Shown: positions 8,755 through 21,797 of the stretch, one piece after another | Layout of the letters: each line of letters starts with the position of its first letter | Numbering within the stretch: the stretch's first letter is position 1 | Assembly (NCBI RefSeq): GCF_900215505.1 | Contig: NZ_LT907844.1 | Coordinates: forward strand, 5,007,078-5,071,077 | Direction: 5' to 3' | Length of the DNA: 64,000 bases | Source: Cohaesibacter sp. ES.047 | Lineage (GTDB): Bacteria; Pseudomonadota; Alphaproteobacteria; Rhizobiales; Cohaesibacteraceae | The notes under the pieces: model-generated | Told to the model about the DNA's origin: nothing | What the model saw: only the letters and a program-made list of their open reading frames with translations | The model's database searches: none | Translations under genes and position numbers: made by a program

Positions 8755-10383
8755 ATGCGTTGGCTGAACCCGATCAAATTGTCGCTGAGTTGGATTGAAC
8801 CCAACTTGAAGTATCACTGGTCCACCCGGCAGTCGAAAATGTGGGTGCTGGCCATTGTGATCGGCCTGATGGTCGGGTGCGCCGCCATTCTGTTTCGTCT
8901 TGGAATTGGTGGCATCCAAATGCTCTGGCTCGGAACCATGAGCGAGAATGTCGCTTCGGCCGCGCGTGACTTGCCAGGCTGGCTGATCATTCTTGCACCG
9001 ACCGTGGGGGGCCTCTTTGTCGGGGCATTCCTGCAATATGTTCATCCCCGCAAACGACCAGAAAACGTGTCCGATGTGATCGAGGCCCGCGCCAAACACG
9101 GCAAGGGCTTGCGTTTCTGGCAAGGGCTCGACAGCGCTGCGGTCAATATTGTTTCTCTGGGCTGCGGCGCAAGCGCCGGACGGGAGGGCCCAATCGTCCA
9201 TCTGGGCGCGAGCCTTGCAACAACCCTGTGCGAGCGCTTTGACCTGCCCCCAACGGCCAAGAGAATCATGCTTGCCTGCGGTGTTGCAAGTGCGGTGTCG
9301 GCGTCGTTCAATGCCCCCATCGCGGGCGTCCTGTTCGCTCACGAAGTGATTTTGGGCCACTATGCCCTCAGTGCCTTTGTGCCCATCGTGGTTGCCTCTG
9401 CCTTCGGGACCATGGTTTCGCGCCTCTATTTTGGCGACATCGCGGCCTTCATCATCCCCAGCTACCAGATCACGTCCTATTGGGAAATGCCCGCCTTTGC
9501 CCTTCTCGGTCTGGTCTGTGCAATCGCAGCGGTGCTGTTTCAGCTCGCCCTCATCGGCACGGACTGGATTGCCCGCAACATCCGCATGCCCTTGATCATT
9601 CGCCCCGTGATCGGCGGTTTTATCGTCGGCTGCATCGGTCTCGTCTTCCCTGAAGTCCTCGGTGTGGGGTATGAGGCCATGGACATGGCGCTGAAACAGC
9701 AGCTGCCGCTGCTCCTGCTTTTGCTTTTGATCGGCGCAAAGACTGTCGCTACTGCCGTGACGCTGGCTTCCCGTTTCGGCGGCGGCATTTTCTCGCCCAG
9801 CCTCTATATCGGTGCCATGACAGGCGGCGCCTTTGGCATGATCGCCGGTCAGTTCTGGCCGGAAATGGCCTCCGATCACGGCCTTTACGCCATTCTGGGC
9901 ATGGGGGCCGTTGCGGCCGCCGTGCTCGGGGCCCCTGTCTCCACCACTGTGATGGTCTTCGAATTGACCGGTGGCTACGCGCTTTCCATCGCGCTTCTGC
10001 TTACGGTGTCGATTGCCACGGGCATCACCATCGCCCTGCATGGCCGCTCATACTTTCACTGGCAACTGGAATTGCGCGGCATTTTTCTCAATGAAGGAGC
10101 CCACAAATATCTCGTCTCGACCCTCACGGTCTCACAATTCTATGAGCCCCTCGCTCAGGACGCCCCGCCGGAAGACCGTGTCTTGGCCGAGGACACGCCC
10201 ACGATCAGCCATTTTGACACGCTCGAACAGGCACTCAAGGCCTTCGATCTGGCCGGAGGCGGGGATCTCGCCGTTCTCGACCCGTTGGACAAGACACGGA
10301 TCATCGGTTGGGCACGTCAGGTGACTGCCCTCAAGTTTTTCAACGACATGCTCATTGACTCTCAGGTCGAAGAGCACAGATAA
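8755..10383 (+). CDS. ClC-type chloride channel, second subtype, with C-terminal CBS-like region
   Basis: 542 residues. GREGP at residues 142-146 and GGGIFSPSLYIGAM near 342-355 identify a ClC protein, but the GxGIP motif of the first copy is replaced by a segment reading RPENVSDVIEA, typical of another bacterial subfamily whose equivalent reads about HGVxDV. After the membrane domain, residues about 455-535 look like one CBS-type module (DTPTISHFDTLEQALKAF, then DLAVLD), suggesting nucleotide or ionic sensing. It is not a recent duplicate of the upstream gene because the two differ in motifs and tails. Co-transcription with it is possible. Confidence 0.9.
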   Translation: MRWLNPIKLSLSWIEPNLKYHWSTRQSKMWVLAIVIGLMVGCAAILFRLGIGGIQMLWLGTMSENVASAARDLPGWLIILAPTVGGLFVGAFLQYVHPRKRPENVSDVIEARAKHGKGLRFWQGLDSAAVNIVSLGCGASAGREGPIVHLGASLATTLCERFDLPPTAKRIMLACGVASAVSASFNAPIAGVLFAHEVILGHYALSAFVPIVVASAFGTMVSRLYFGDIAAFIIPSYQITSYWEMPAFALLGLVCAIAAVLFQLALIGTDWIARNIRMPLIIRPVIGGFIVGCIGLVFPEVLGVGYEAMDMALKQQLPLLLLLLLIGAKTVATAVTLASRFGGGIFSPSLYIGAMTGGAFGMIAGQFWPEMASDHGLYAILGMGAVAAAVLGAPVSTTVMVFELTGGYALSIALLLTVSIATGITIALHGRSYFHWQLELRGIFLNEGAHKYLVSTLTVSQFYEPLAQDAPPEDRVLAEDTPTISHFDTLEQALKAFDLAGGGDLAVLDPLDKTRIIGWARQVTALKFFNDMLIDSQVEEHR

Positions 10384-10528
10384 GTCCTAAGCGAAGATGC
10401 CAACAACGAGAAAAATCGTCAGATTGGCCCCTGACAAACCACATTTGTTGCTATAATGTTCTTCAATTGGATTCGCTGCTCACCCGGCTCGATCCCCTTC
10501 TTTGCGCCAACAGGACCCAACGCCCTAT

Positions 10529-12916
10529 ATGCCTGATCTCTTTGCCACCCCAGCTCCGCCACCCTCGTTCGAATCGAACGAAGATGATCAGGAAGGAATT
10601 CGCGCCAAGCTCGCGCGCATGCAGCCCACACCCTATCTGGATGGCCTCAATCCGGAACAGAAGGACGCCGTGGAAAGCCTTGACGGCCCCCTTCTGGTGC
10701 TCGCTGGCGCGGGAACAGGCAAGACGCGGGTGTTGACCACCCGCATCGGACACATCCTCTCAACGCGCCGCGCTGCACCTTGGCAGATCCTGTCGGTGAC
10801 CTTCACCAACAAGGCCGCGCGCGAGATGAAAGACCGCATCGGCAAGCTCATCGGCGGTTCGGTAGAGGGTATGCAATGGCTGGGGACGTTCCATTCGATC
10901 GGCGTCAAAATCCTGCGCCGTCACGCCGAACTGGTTGGCCTCAAGTCCAATTTCACCATTCTTGATTCGGACGACCAGATCCGCCTGATGAAACAGCTCA
11001 TTCAGGCGCATGGCCTCGACGAAAAGCGCTGGCCCGCCCGCCAGCTCGCAACTGTGATCGACGGCTGGAAAAACCGGGGCCTCACGCCCGATCAAGTGCC
11101 ACAGGACGAAGCCTTCCACTTTGCCCAAGGCAACGGAATCAAGCTCTATACGGCCTATCAGGCGAGGCTCAAAACCCTCAACGCCTGCGATTTCGGCGAC
11201 CTGCTGCTCGAATGCTTGCGCCTGTTTCGCGAAAATCCGGACGTCTTGAAAAGCTACCACAACAAGTTCCGCTATATCCTCGTGGACGAGTATCAGGACA
11301 CCAACGTGGCGCAATATCTCTGGCTGCGCCTGTTGGCCCAATCAAACCACAACATCTGCTGTGTCGGCGATGATGATCAGTCGATCTATGGCTGGCGCGG
11401 CGCCGAGGTCGACAACATCCTGCGCTTCGAGGAAGATTTCCCCGGAGCCAAGGTGATCCGCCTTGAGCGCAATTATCGCTCAACCGCCCACATCCTTGCC
11501 GCCGCCTCGCATCTCATCACGCACAATGAAGGCCGTCTGGGCAAGACCCTGCATCCACAGATCGAGGATGATGAAGCCGAAAAGGTCACCGTCACCTCCG
11601 TCTGGGATTCGGAAGAAGAAGCTCGCTCCATCGGTGATCAGATCGAAACGCTGCAACGGCGCCAGCACGAGCTCAATGAAATCGCCATTCTCGTGCGCGC
11701 CTCCTTCCAGATGCGTGAGTTCGAAGACCGTTTCATCACCATGGGCCTCAACTACCGTGTCATCGGCGGCCCTCGCTTTTATGAACGCGCCGAAATCCGC
11801 GATGCCCTCGCCTATTTCCGGGCGCTCGTTCAGCCCGCTGATGATCTCGCCTTTGAGCGCATCGTCAACACGCCCCGTCGTGGCCTCGGCGACGCCACCG
11901 TGCGGCAAGTCCATGCCCTTGCCCGCGATCAGGAAATCCCCCTGATGGAAGCGGCAACCGAGATCGTTGGCACAGAGGATCTCAAACCCCGCCCACGCAA
12001 TTCTCTGAAGTCCCTGCTCGGCCAGTTCAACCACTGGCGCACCCAGTTGCCGACGATGAAACACACCGAGCTGGCGGAGATCATTCTTGACGAGTCCGGC
12101 TACACAGAGATGTGGCAAAAGGACAAATCCCCCGACGCACCGGGACGCCTCGAAAACCTCAAGGAACTCATTCGTTCCATGGAGGAATTCGATTCCCTGC
12201 CCAGCTTCCTTGAGCATATTGCCCTCGTCATGGATCGCGATGCAGGCGAAAGCAACGATGCGGTTTCGATCATGACGCTCCATTCCGCCAAGGGGCTGGA
12301 ATTCAACACCGTCTTCCTGCCCGGCTGGGAAGAAGGCTTGTTCCCCCATCAGCGCGCTTTGGACGAATCCGGCACACGCGGCCTCGAAGAAGAACGCCGT
12401 CTGGCCTATGTCGGCATCACCCGCGCCAAGAAACGGGCCAAGATCTATGTCGCCTCCAACAGGCGCATCCATGGTCTGTGGCAGAATTCCATCCCCTCGC
12501 GCTTTCTCGATGAATTGCCGATCAAGCATGTGGATGTCGAAGAGAGCCAATCCACCTATGGCGGCTATGGTGCCTCCGGTGTTGGCGGCTCGATCTATGG
12601 CAAAAGCCGGTTTGGTTCCTCCGACCCCTTCGAAGGCTCCTACGAGACGCCGGGTTGGAAACGGATGCAGGCCAACAAGGCCAACCGCAGCCGTGAGAAA
12701 AACCCGCGCCAACCGGGCCGTGGGTCTTCGGTTATCGAGGGCGAACTGGTCGCCAAGAGCGTGTCCGAGGGCCCGGCCCGCTACAAGGTGGGCGAGCGTG
12801 TGTTCCATCTTAAATTTGGCTATGGCGAAGTGAAATCGGTTGAGGGCAACAAGCTGACCATCCAGTTCCAGACCGGCGTGAAGCGCGTGCTGGATTCCTT
12901 TGTCGAGAAGCACTGA
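10529..12916 (+). CDS. uvrD: ATP-dependent DNA helicase UvrD/PcrA
   Basis: A 795-residue superfamily 1A helicase that unwinds DNA 3' to 5' in nucleotide-excision and mismatch repair. Walker A AGAGTGKT is at residues 59-66, the DEYQDTN Walker B near 253, GDDDQSIYGWRGAE near 280-293 and TLHSAKGLEF near 584-593. The C-terminal 60 residues (YKVGERVFHLKFGYGEVKSV) form the Tudor-like fold used by PcrA/UvrD to contact RNA polymerase. I place the start at the ATG at 10529; a TTG nine codons earlier (10502) is also in frame. No clear LexA box precedes it. Confidence 0.95.
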   Translation: MPDLFATPAPPPSFESNEDDQEGIRAKLARMQPTPYLDGLNPEQKDAVESLDGPLLVLAGAGTGKTRVLTTRIGHILSTRRAAPWQILSVTFTNKAAREMKDRIGKLIGGSVEGMQWLGTFHSIGVKILRRHAELVGLKSNFTILDSDDQIRLMKQLIQAHGLDEKRWPARQLATVIDGWKNRGLTPDQVPQDEAFHFAQGNGIKLYTAYQARLKTLNACDFGDLLLECLRLFRENPDVLKSYHNKFRYILVDEYQDTNVAQYLWLRLLAQSNHNICCVGDDDQSIYGWRGAEVDNILRFEEDFPGAKVIRLERNYRSTAHILAAASHLITHNEGRLGKTLHPQIEDDEAEKVTVTSVWDSEEEARSIGDQIETLQRRQHELNEIAILVRASFQMREFEDRFITMGLNYRVIGGPRFYERAEIRDALAYFRALVQPADDLAFERIVNTPRRGLGDATVRQVHALARDQEIPLMEAATEIVGTEDLKPRPRNSLKSLLGQFNHWRTQLPTMKHTELAEIILDESGYTEMWQKDKSPDAPGRLENLKELIRSMEEFDSLPSFLEHIALVMDRDAGESNDAVSIMTLHSAKGLEFNTVFLPGWEEGLFPHQRALDESGTRGLEEERRLAYVGITRAKKRAKIYVASNRRIHGLWQNSIPSRFLDELPIKHVDVEESQSTYGGYGASGVGGSIYGKSRFGSSDPFEGSYETPGWKRMQANKANRSREKNPRQPGRGSSVIEGELVAKSVSEGPARYKVGERVFHLKFGYGEVKSVEGNKLTIQFQTGVKRVLDSFVEKH

Positions 12917-12989
12917 GCCCCGTCACACCTTGTCTTTGTTGCCCGGACAGGCTATCGACAGGCGGATAACGCCAAGTGAGAGCTGATCT

Positions 12990-13865
12990 ATGCCCCAATA
13001 TCTCTATGCCGAAGGCAATGCCGACGAAATTCAGGCCGCCGCCAAACATCTGGAAGCCGTATTCGAGGAAGACGGCTTTGCCATCTCCAATTTCGAAATC
13101 GATGAGGAGCGCGGTCTCTGGGCCCTGTCGCTCTATCCGGCCGAAGAAGGGGTAAGCGATACCTACAAGATTGCTTTGGCCGAGCTTTCATCCCTGTCCA
13201 TGGCGCTGCCCCTCAAGATCGAGGAACTGGGGGACATCGACTGGGTGACCAAATCCCTTGAGGGACTTGTTCCCGTCGAGGCAGGTCGTTTCGTCGTGCA
13301 TGGATCGCATGACAAAGGAAAGCTCAACACCGACGGCCGCATCGCCGTGCAGATCAACGCAGGGCAAGCCTTTGGCACCGGCCACCACGGAACCACAGCA
13401 GGGTGCCTCAAGGTGCTGTCAGAAGAGCTGCGCGGTTTTCATCCCTTGCGCATTCTCGACCTTGGCACCGGATCTGCTGTTCTCGCCATTGCGCTGGCCA
13501 AACTGCTCAAGCAGGAAATTCTGGCAACCGATATCGATCCGATTTCCATCGAAACAGCAAACGTGAACACGCGCATCAACGAGGTCCATCAGCTTGTCAA
13601 GACCGCTGTTGCCGCTGGCTTCAGCCATCCAGTGTTTGGCGAAAAAGGGCCTTTTGACCTGATCGTCGCCAATATTCTGGCCGGACCGCTGTGCAAAATG
13701 GCACCGGACATTGCGCATCACACGGCGCGGGGAGGCCGGGTCATTCTTTCCGGCCTTCTGCCTCACCAACGGGCGCGGATCATCGCGGCCTATCGCACGC
13801 AAGGCTTGAGGCTTGTGCGCACGGTTACGCAGGACGGATGGCTGGTGCTGGTCTTCAAACGCTAG
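12990..13865 (+). CDS. prmA: Ribosomal protein L11 methyltransferase PrmA
   Basis: 291 residues. The N-terminal half resembles the substrate-recognition part of PrmA. The C-terminal Rossmann methyltransferase domain has the SAM-binding loop ILDLGTGSAVLAIALAKL beginning near residue 155, followed by ATDIDPISIETA, and then the motif VANILAGPL near 226, the PrmA form of the catalytic N-P-P-F-like motif. It trimethylates lysines and the N terminus of L11. It begins 73 bases after uvrD on the same strand and ends ahead of a strong terminator. Confidence 0.92.
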   Translation: MPQYLYAEGNADEIQAAAKHLEAVFEEDGFAISNFEIDEERGLWALSLYPAEEGVSDTYKIALAELSSLSMALPLKIEELGDIDWVTKSLEGLVPVEAGRFVVHGSHDKGKLNTDGRIAVQINAGQAFGTGHHGTTAGCLKVLSEELRGFHPLRILDLGTGSAVLAIALAKLLKQEILATDIDPISIETANVNTRINEVHQLVKTAVAAGFSHPVFGEKGPFDLIVANILAGPLCKMAPDIAHHTARGGRVILSGLLPHQRARIIAAYRTQGLRLVRTVTQDGWLVLVFKR

Positions 13866-13943
13866 GCTCGACAACCAGCGCTTCAATGCGCGCTAAATCA
13901 AGCCAACCGCGTGTCTTCTCGATGCAGAATGAAGAACACAGAC

Positions 13944-13982
13944 AAAAAAAGAGAAAGCAGGAATGCCTGCTTTCTCTTTTTT
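13944..13982. terminator. Bidirectional intrinsic terminator between prmA and the small genes
   Basis: A long stem with arms GAGAAAGCAGG and CCTGCTTTCTC and an AATG loop is flanked by seven A's on the left and six T's on the right. It therefore works for prmA on the plus strand and for the 51-residue gene on the minus strand. Confidence 0.88.
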
Positions 13983-14052
13983 CGTTGGCTCTACGGGCAT
14001 GATCCTGGGATCAACCCTTGCTTCTTCGTCAACCGTCCGGGGAAACGGGACG

Positions 14053-14208
14053 TTAAAGGACTTTGGAGCGTGTCGTCTGATTGTGTGAATCACCTGAGCA
14101 CATGAGATCTTGGTCCATCGGGTAGAAATGATGGCTCAAAACCAGACGGCGTGCTTCTTGCTCGCGCGACTGTATCATGCGCTCAAAGGCACGGCTGAAC
14201 ATGAACAT
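14053..14208 (-). CDS. Small protein of 51 residues, paralogue of the 44-residue gene upstream
   Basis: Not a recognised family. The first 25 residues (FMFSRAFERMIQSREQEARR and on) align with those of the neighbouring 44-residue protein: both share F-x-RAF-x3-IQ-x-RE-x2-A-x-R-x-V, about 11 identities in 24 positions. The remainder is unrelated and hydrophilic. An AGAAGGA lies about 11 bases before the ATG at 14208; a second ATG two codons later is possible. The bidirectional terminator sits about 70 bases after the stop. The shared motif and matched signals argue for a real gene, but its low complexity and unusual tail leave doubt. Confidence 0.6.
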   Translation of the reverse strand: MFMFSRAFERMIQSREQEARRLVLSHHFYPMDQDLMCSGDSHNQTTRSKVL

Positions 14209-14361
14209 TGTATGGGGAATCCTTCTCATCACGGGTCTGCTCGGTGACCCGATGTTTGGCGGGACTATGATGCAGCACGCATCTGGGCACAATTGCCAGC
14301 TGCTCAATCCAGCCAAGCAAAAACCTGATAGCTCATGCAGTGCGGAGATTTTGGAATTTGG

Positions 14362-14392
14362 ACAAGAAAAAAGCGGGCCATGGCCCGCTTGT
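14362..14392 (-). terminator. Intrinsic terminator of the 44-residue gene
   Basis: A perfect GC-rich palindrome (arms AAGCGGGC and GCCCGCTT around CATG, 14371-14390) is followed on the minus strand by TTTTTTCTT. It lies about 115 bases after the stop of the 44-residue gene and before the 51-residue paralogue. Confidence 0.85.
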
Positions 14393-14506
14393 TCTTTGGA
14401 ACAAAGTTTGAAAACGGTGTTCCTCCCGTCTTCGGTCCTCCGGTTCGATCCTTGAGCGCCATATTATCGGGGGCGTCTTCAAAGCTCCGGAGGAACCCTC
14501 GCGAAC

Positions 14507-14641
14507 TTAGTCGCGAGAGTCGATGTTCAGGCCGTCAAGACCATCGATACCACGGTCAGCCATGTATTCGTTGACGAAGCGTTCAGCCTGTGCTTCACGA
14601 GCCTGGATATATTTGTCGAATGCGCGGTTAAAGAAGTTCAT
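14507..14641 (-). CDS. Small acidic protein of 44 residues, unknown function
   Basis: Reads MNFFNRAFDKYIQAREAQAE and continues with a second helix and an acidic end DGLNIDSRD. AGAAAGGAAATCACA before the ATG at 14641 gives an excellent ribosome-binding site. The codons are ordinary for this genome, and a strong terminator follows. The N-terminal 25 residues form a likely amphipathic helix with F-x-RAF and IQ-A-REAQAER. It resembles, but does not match, the DUF1127-type small proteins of alphaproteobacteria because the usual L-x-D-I-G end is missing. A paralogue lies about 300 bases downstream on the same strand. Confidence 0.8.
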   Translation of the reverse strand: MNFFNRAFDKYIQAREAQAERFVNEYMADRGIDGLDGLNIDSRD

Positions 14642-14947
14642 TGTGATTTCCTTTCTCTGGTTTTCTTTCTTGTCCCTCTGGACAGCCTCAATATGGGCTC
14701 ATCGACCATGTTATAAAAGCGCTGAATGAACACGCCAGCCATGCAAAAATGCATATCGTGGTTTTTAGCGATGCATTTTCAGCAGTGTTATATGGAGTTT
14801 TTCCTCGCTCGGTGTCCCTGAGCCTTGTACCGATGCCCGCCCACATCCGCTTGCCCCAGCCAGGCAAACCTGTCACTCTCCGGCGTACAACCCTCCGCCC
14901 AAACGCTGGATATCAATGCCAACCCACTGTCTTTAGGGGAATTTTCG

Positions 14948-16762
14948 ATGTATCAAGACTTTTCCGATCAAGCCTGCCCCGATCAGGGCCGCGTGCGTAT
15001 TCCGATGTTGCGCGAAGAACTTCAAGAGCAGGGCCTGACCGGTTTCATCGTCCCAAGAGCTGACGAATATGGTGGCGAGAATCTCGCTCTCTATGCCGAG
15101 CGCCTCGCATGGCTGACCGGTTTTACCGGCTCTGCAGGAACCGCTGTCATCTTGAAATCGAAGGCCGCCATTTTCATTGATGGTCGCTACACACTGCAAG
15201 TCACAGATCAGGTGGACACGGACCTGCTCGAACCGGTCTCGGTTCCCCAGCATACACTTGCTGGCTGGATTAAGAACAATGCCACCAAAGATGACATCAT
15301 TGGCTTCGACCCATGGCTTCACACGGAGGCTGCGGTCAAACGGCTGGAAAAGGCCTGCGAAAAGGTCGGTGCCCGATTGGTCGCAATTGAGGCCAACCCG
15401 ATTGATGCCATCTGGACGGATCAGCCAGACCGGCCAGACGAGCCGATCACACCGCATCCGCTGTCCCTTGCAGGCGAGCCGGCTGAAGACAAGCTCGCCG
15501 CAATCACCAAAACCTTCAGGGATGAGGCCGATGCGACCTTCATCACCCAAGGCGACAGCATTGCATGGCTGTTCAATATCCGCGGTGCCGATGTTCCCCG
15601 CGCGCCGCTCCCGCTTGCCTTCGCCATCCTCTCAGCCGATGGCCGCGCATGGCTGCTCACCAATCCCGACAAACTGGATGCATCGGTGCGAGATCACCTG
15701 CCAGACAATGTGATCGTCAAGCCGCAGGCTGATCTGGAGACGATCATCAAGCAAGACATCGGACCCGAAAAAACGTGGCAACTCGATGAAAATCTGGTGC
15801 CATATGCGGTCAAAAGGATGATCGAAGAGACAAAGAGCGCCATCATCAAGGCACCGGATCCGTGTCTCATGCCCAAAGCGGCAAAGAACGAAGCAGAACT
15901 CACCGGCATGAGGACCGCTCACCAGCGTGACGGCATTGCGCTTTGCCAGTTCTTCCACTGGATCGACACAATGGCCCCAAGCGGCAACCTTGACGAGATC
16001 TCAGCTGCCAAGGCGCTGGAAGACTTTCGCGCTGCGTCCGGCTGCCTCAAGGATATTTCCTTCGACACCATTTCCGGCGCAGGCGCCAACGGCGCAATCG
16101 TGCATTACCGCGTGACCGAGGCGACCAATCGCACCTTCGAGCAGAACTCGCTTTATCTGGTCGATTCCGGTGCCCAATATCCAGACGGCACCACCGACAT
16201 CACGCGCACGGTGGCCATCGGAACCCCGAATGATGAAATGAAGGACCGATTCACGCGCGTGCTCAAGGGCATGATCGGCCTCTCCATGGCCCTGTTCCCT
16301 GAGGGCACGACAGGAGCCCAGCTCGACACGCTCGCTCGCTTCCATCTCTGGCAGGCCGGGCTGGATTATGCCCACGGCACCGGCCACGGCGTCGGCTCGT
16401 TCCTCTGTGTGCATGAAGGCCCGCATCGGATCTCCTCCGCTGGCCGCACAAAACTGGAAACCGGCAACATCCTCTCCAATGAACCGGGTTATTACAAATC
16501 CGGCGCATGGGGAATTCGCATTGAAAATCTGCTTATCTTGTCAGAGCCAAAAATCCCGGACGGTGGGGAAAAGGCGATGCATGCCTTTGAGACCCTCACC
16601 TTGTGCCCGATCGACCAACGCCTGATCGCGACAGAGCTCCTGACGGCCGAGGAGAAAAACTGGCTCAACGATTATCATCAACGCGTTTTTGCCGAATTGT
16701 CAGCAGATCTCGATGAAGAAACCCGCGCATGGCTGGCCGAAGCCACCAAGCCTCTGCATTGA
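14948..16762 (+). CDS. Xaa-Pro aminopeptidase (aminopeptidase P family, M24B)
   Basis: 604 residues, the long three-domain form: two creatinase-like N-terminal domains (to about residue 310) and a pita-bread metallopeptidase domain, plus a short M24 C-terminal extension. The dinuclear metal ligands are visible: DSGAQYPDGTTDITRT near 405-420, HGTGHGVGSF near 476, NEPGYY near 511 and RIEN near 521. It removes an N-terminal residue preceding proline, in the cytoplasm. The ATG at 14948 is preceded by AGGGGAATTTTCG, a good ribosome-binding site, while the longer in-frame extension has none. It is transcribed away from the 44-residue gene. Confidence 0.93.
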   Translation: MYQDFSDQACPDQGRVRIPMLREELQEQGLTGFIVPRADEYGGENLALYAERLAWLTGFTGSAGTAVILKSKAAIFIDGRYTLQVTDQVDTDLLEPVSVPQHTLAGWIKNNATKDDIIGFDPWLHTEAAVKRLEKACEKVGARLVAIEANPIDAIWTDQPDRPDEPITPHPLSLAGEPAEDKLAAITKTFRDEADATFITQGDSIAWLFNIRGADVPRAPLPLAFAILSADGRAWLLTNPDKLDASVRDHLPDNVIVKPQADLETIIKQDIGPEKTWQLDENLVPYAVKRMIEETKSAIIKAPDPCLMPKAAKNEAELTGMRTAHQRDGIALCQFFHWIDTMAPSGNLDEISAAKALEDFRAASGCLKDISFDTISGAGANGAIVHYRVTEATNRTFEQNSLYLVDSGAQYPDGTTDITRTVAIGTPNDEMKDRFTRVLKGMIGLSMALFPEGTTGAQLDTLARFHLWQAGLDYAHGTGHGVGSFLCVHEGPHRISSAGRTKLETGNILSNEPGYYKSGAWGIRIENLLILSEPKIPDGGEKAMHAFETLTLCPIDQRLIATELLTAEEKNWLNDYHQRVFAELSADLDEETRAWLAEATKPLH

Positions 16763-16786
16763 GTGGGACAGAACAAGAGGAGTGGA

Positions 16787-20589
<3,803 letters not shown>

Positions 20590-20605
20590 TGGTCCCTCAT
20601 GAACA

Positions 20606-20626
20606 GGATGGCCGAAAGCGGCCATT
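20606..20626 (-). promoter_or_regulatory. Hairpin in the recN leader
   Basis: ATGGCCG and CGGCCAT around a 4-base loop form a stem 18-36 bases ahead of the recN start, just upstream of the GAGGGA ribosome-binding site. It could tune translation; no T-run follows, so it is not a terminator. Confidence 0.3.
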
Positions 20627-20780
20627 CCACTTACTCGGATTCGCGGGTCATGCTAAGCTGAAACCGCTGGCAAAAGCAATCGCGCACTGCCCGAAACACA
20701 TGAACAAAGCGTGATCATTTCCCCAGCTTATTTCGCCTCAGGCAAAGAAGACGGGCGCTGATGCCAAGATCGTCAGGCGA

Positions 20781-21605
20781 TCAGCTGAAGACACGCGAAA
20801 CCCAGGAGCCCTTGTCGGCCTTCGGATCAAGACCATCTTTATTGAGCATCTTGTAGGCAGTCTTGTACCACTCACTGTCAGGGAAGTTATGCCCCAGAAC
20901 CGCCACGGCGGCTTGCGCCTCATGTGTAATGCCCATGGCCAAATATGCCTCAGCAAGGCGCATCAAGCCCTCTTCGACATGGCGGGTTTTCTGGAAGTCA
21001 GACACCACCACCTTGAAGCGGTTCACCGCAGCAATATATTCCTTGCGCTCCATATAGTAGCGCCCGATCTGCATTTCCTTACCGGCAAGCTGGTCCATGG
21101 TGATGCGTATCTTGCGGCGGGCATCATTGGCATATTCCGAATCCGGGTAGCGCTGGATGAGATCATTCATCGCCTTCATGGCGCGTTCGGCGGCTTCCTG
21201 ATCGCGCGTCACATCGGGGATCTGGCGGAAATAGGACTGGCCGATCAGATAGTAGGCATAGGGCGCATCTTCATCGCCGGGATAGAGGGTCAAGAATCGC
21301 TTCGCATCCGAAATACACTCGGTGAATTCTCCGCCCTTGTAGTGCGAATAGGCAGAGAGCATCATCGATTTGCGGGCGTAGTTCGAATAGGGATGCTGGC
21401 GATCGAGCTCCTCGAATTTCTTCTTGGCTTCCTTGCGGTCGCCGGATTCCATCGCGACAAGACCCTCGGCATAGAGTTTCTCTGCGGGAACTTCCTCGAA
21501 CGCCAGTTCGGACTTGTCAGTGCTGGAGCAGGCAGCAAGCCCGGTAAGCATCACCAATACAAAACCGACCCGGCTCCGCTTATCGAAAAGAAACCCCATC
21601 TTCAT
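20781..21605 (-). CDS. bamD: Outer membrane protein assembly factor BamD
   Basis: 274 residues. A lipoprotein signal (GFVLVMLTGLAAC) places the lipidated cysteine at residue 26. It is followed by TPR repeats with the BamD signature EKLYAEGLVAMESGDRKEAK, then HPYSNYA and LTLYPGDEDAPYAYYLIGQS. Anchored in the inner leaflet of the outer membrane, it works with BamA to insert beta-barrel proteins. ATG 21605 follows GAAGGG at a suitable distance; a second ATG two codons later is possible. It lies between lpxC and recN, the usual alphaproteobacterial order. Confidence 0.94.
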   Translation of the reverse strand: MKMGFLFDKRSRVGFVLVMLTGLAACSSTDKSELAFEEVPAEKLYAEGLVAMESGDRKEAKKKFEELDRQHPYSNYARKSMMLSAYSHYKGGEFTECISDAKRFLTLYPGDEDAPYAYYLIGQSYFRQIPDVTRDQEAAERAMKAMNDLIQRYPDSEYANDARRKIRITMDQLAGKEMQIGRYYMERKEYIAAVNRFKVVVSDFQKTRHVEEGLMRLAEAYLAMGITHEAQAAVAVLGHNFPDSEWYKTAYKMLNKDGLDPKADKGSWVSRVFS

Positions 21606-21797
21606 ACAAACCCTTCAATCAGGAAGCGGACTTCCGCCTGAAACACATCCCGATCATCCCACCAAGTGGTATCGAATGCATCTCTGATTTATTCATAACG
21701 TGCCTCTCTTGCGGATCCAGTCTCGCAAGAAACGCGTCAACTCAAAACACCTTGCCACTGTCTTTACGCGAAAGCAGACAATTTTGCCAACAGTGAC

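Noticed and set aside
10440-10490. LexA box (GTTC-N7-GTTC) before uvrD, and similarly before recN
   Set aside because: GTTC occurs, but the second half-site at the required spacing is missing in both places.
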